From the NCBI GenBank assembly GCA_964543475.1, contig CAZIYJ010000002.1:124001-188000 (forward strand): a stretch of 64,000 bases of DNA, in the 5' to 3' direction. Positions within the stretch are counted from its first letter, which is position 1. The number at the start of each line of letters is the position of its first letter. Of the stretch, positions 63,056 to 64,000 are shown in pieces. The stretch comes from JAYSYM01 sp964543475 (GTDB taxonomy: Bacteria > Bdellovibrionota > Bdellovibrionia > Bdellovibrionales > JAMPXM01). Below the pieces are notes generated by a model. The model was not told where the DNA came from and did not search any database. It saw only the letters and a list, made by a program, of their open reading frames with translations. The translations under genes were made by a program, and so were the position numbers.

Positions 63056-64000
63056 ATGCTCTCGACGCAACTAGAAAGAATTCTCAATTTAGCCGCCCAA
63101 TACGCGAAAGAACATCGTCATGAATTTGTGAGCCTGGAGCATATCCTCCTTTCACTTACTAAAGACGCTGAAGTTATTGAAATTTTAAAAGCCTGCTCGG
63201 CCGATCTTCCTCGCTTAAATCGCGAGCTCGAAGGTTTTCTCGATCAGCACTGCCCGCGCGTTCGTTATCAAAAAGCTGAAGGCGACGAGGTTTTCTCAAA
63301 TGAAAGTGCTCCATCAACTGAAACTTGGAAGCCAGAGTTCACTCTAGCTTGTCACCGCTTACTTCAACGAGCCGTGATTCAAGTTCAAAGTTCAGGCCGA
63401 GATGTTGTGAGCACAGGTCACGTGTTGGTCGCGCTCTACAACGAAAAAGATTCTCACGCGGTGTTCTTCTTAGAGAGCCAAGGCATTAATCAATTCGACA
63501 TTATCAATTTCATCTCACACGGAATTGCGAAAATCGAAAGTGATGATGAGCCAGATAATAATGTCGAAATCGATGGACTCCCAAAAGATGGCTCAAAGCA
63601 GGCAAAAGAATCTCCTCTTAAAGCTTTCTGCCAAAACCTAAACGAACGCGCTCGTAATAATAAAATCGATCCTTTGATCGGTCGCGATGACGTAATTGAA
63701 CGCGCGATTCAGGTGCTATGCCGACGCACAAAAAACAATCCCCTACTCATTGGCGAGCCAGGTGTAGGTAAGACTGCAATTGCAGATGGCCTAGCTTTAA
63801 AGATTGTAGCCAACGAAGTTCCCGAAATTTTGCGAGACGCAACCATCTACTCCCTCGACATGGGTGCGTTGCTTGCCGGAACAAAGTTTCGCGGAGATTT
63901 TGAAGAACGCTTAAAAGCTGTCGTTAAAGCTTTAGAAGCTGAGAAGCACGCAGTCTTGTTCATCGATGAGATTCATACTCTTGTTGGCGCGGGTGCCACA
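63056..64000 (+). CDS. clpA: ATP-dependent Clp protease ATPase subunit ClpA (N-terminal part)
   Basis: 315 residues are seen before the window ends. The double Clp-N domain (LSTQLERILNLAAQYAKEHRHEFVSLEHILL and a second repeat) leads to the first AAA+ module: NPLLIGEPGVGKTAIADGL (Walker A), GTKFRGDFEERL, LFIDEIHTL (Walker B). ClpA unfolds proteins for ClpP. The AGGGGGA ribosome site precedes ATG 63056. The rest lies outside the window. Confidence 0.95.
   Translation, partial: MLSTQLERILNLAAQYAKEHRHEFVSLEHILLSLTKDAEVIEILKACSADLPRLNRELEGFLDQHCPRVRYQKAEGDEVFSNESAPSTETWKPEFTLACHRLLQRAVIQVQSSGRDVVSTGHVLVALYNEKDSHAVFFLESQGINQFDIINFISHGIAKIESDDEPDNNVEIDGLPKDGSKQAKESPLKAFCQNLNERARNNKIDPLIGRDDVIERAIQVLCRRTKNNPLLIGEPGVGKTAIADGLALKIVANEVPEILRDATIYSLDMGALLAGTKFRGDFEERLKAVVKALEAEKHAVLFIDEIHTLVGAGAT

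Noticed and set aside
1..64000. CRISPR arrays, rRNA, tmRNA or further tRNA genes
   Set aside because: No regularly spaced direct repeats and no other cloverleaf or rRNA-like stretch was seen apart from tRNA-His.

Overview
The window is chromosomal, densely packed DNA from a Gram-negative bacterium. It has type II secretion, type IV pilin, LPS-type glycosyltransferases, lipoproteins, many signal-peptide proteins and several beta-barrel candidates. The gene set (secreted transglutaminase-like, clostripain-like and M14 peptidases, 'FQNC'-type lipobox, MoxR/DUF58/TgpA cluster, GspN-type T2SS operon) fits a Bdellovibrio-like member of the Bdellovibrionota best. This placement is inference; no rRNA is present to test it. 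No insertion sequence, prophage, integron or CRISPR array was seen.

Layout. 1-7630 (+): the end of gspF and gspG-H-I-J-K-L-M-N, a tightly coupled T2SS operon. 7701-8270: ssb with an upstream inverted repeat and a terminator. 8273-10424: three small envelope or exported proteins. 10425-10520: a near-perfect large inverted repeat. 10527-17511 (-): mutL-miaA-yicC-gmk-rpoZ, then a terminator, then the bifunctional (p)ppGpp enzyme; four of the junctions are 4-base overlaps or short gaps. 17554-24730: envelope proteins, a dolichol-phosphate-mannose-synthase-like glycosyltransferase, a probable clan CD peptidase and murJ. 24937-32942 (+): a clostripain-like peptidase, moxR-DUF58-transglutaminase, an adenosine-deaminase-like hydrolase, lgt and mgsA. 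33012-38881: M14 carboxypeptidase, a secreted transglutaminase-like protein, small genes and a GAF histidine kinase. 39053-45265: hflX, a lipase-like hydrolase, a DEAD-box helicase, a response regulator with a divergent histidine kinase, and rsgA. 45285-50366 (-): a 1693-residue lipoprotein of seven Calx-beta domains and fourteen RCC1-like repeats. 50599-57533: phospholipase D-like lipoprotein, a SRAP protein, tRNA-His, a DUF457-type membrane hydrolase, a glycosyltransferase and two exported proteins. 57651-62212 (-): a pilin, a TPR-like protein, dnaJ, dnaK. 62636-64000 (+): clpS and the start of clpA.

Housekeeping blocks are conventional. The unusual material lies between and beside them: two families of dispersed palindromic repeats in intergenic gaps, a long-range pairing that would cover the start codon of the (p)ppGpp synthetase, a mutL promoter that implies a leaderless message, and a concentration of exported hydrolases. 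One copy of the first repeat appears to supply the start codon of a lipase-like gene. All functional calls come from reading motifs by eye; no database search was possible.
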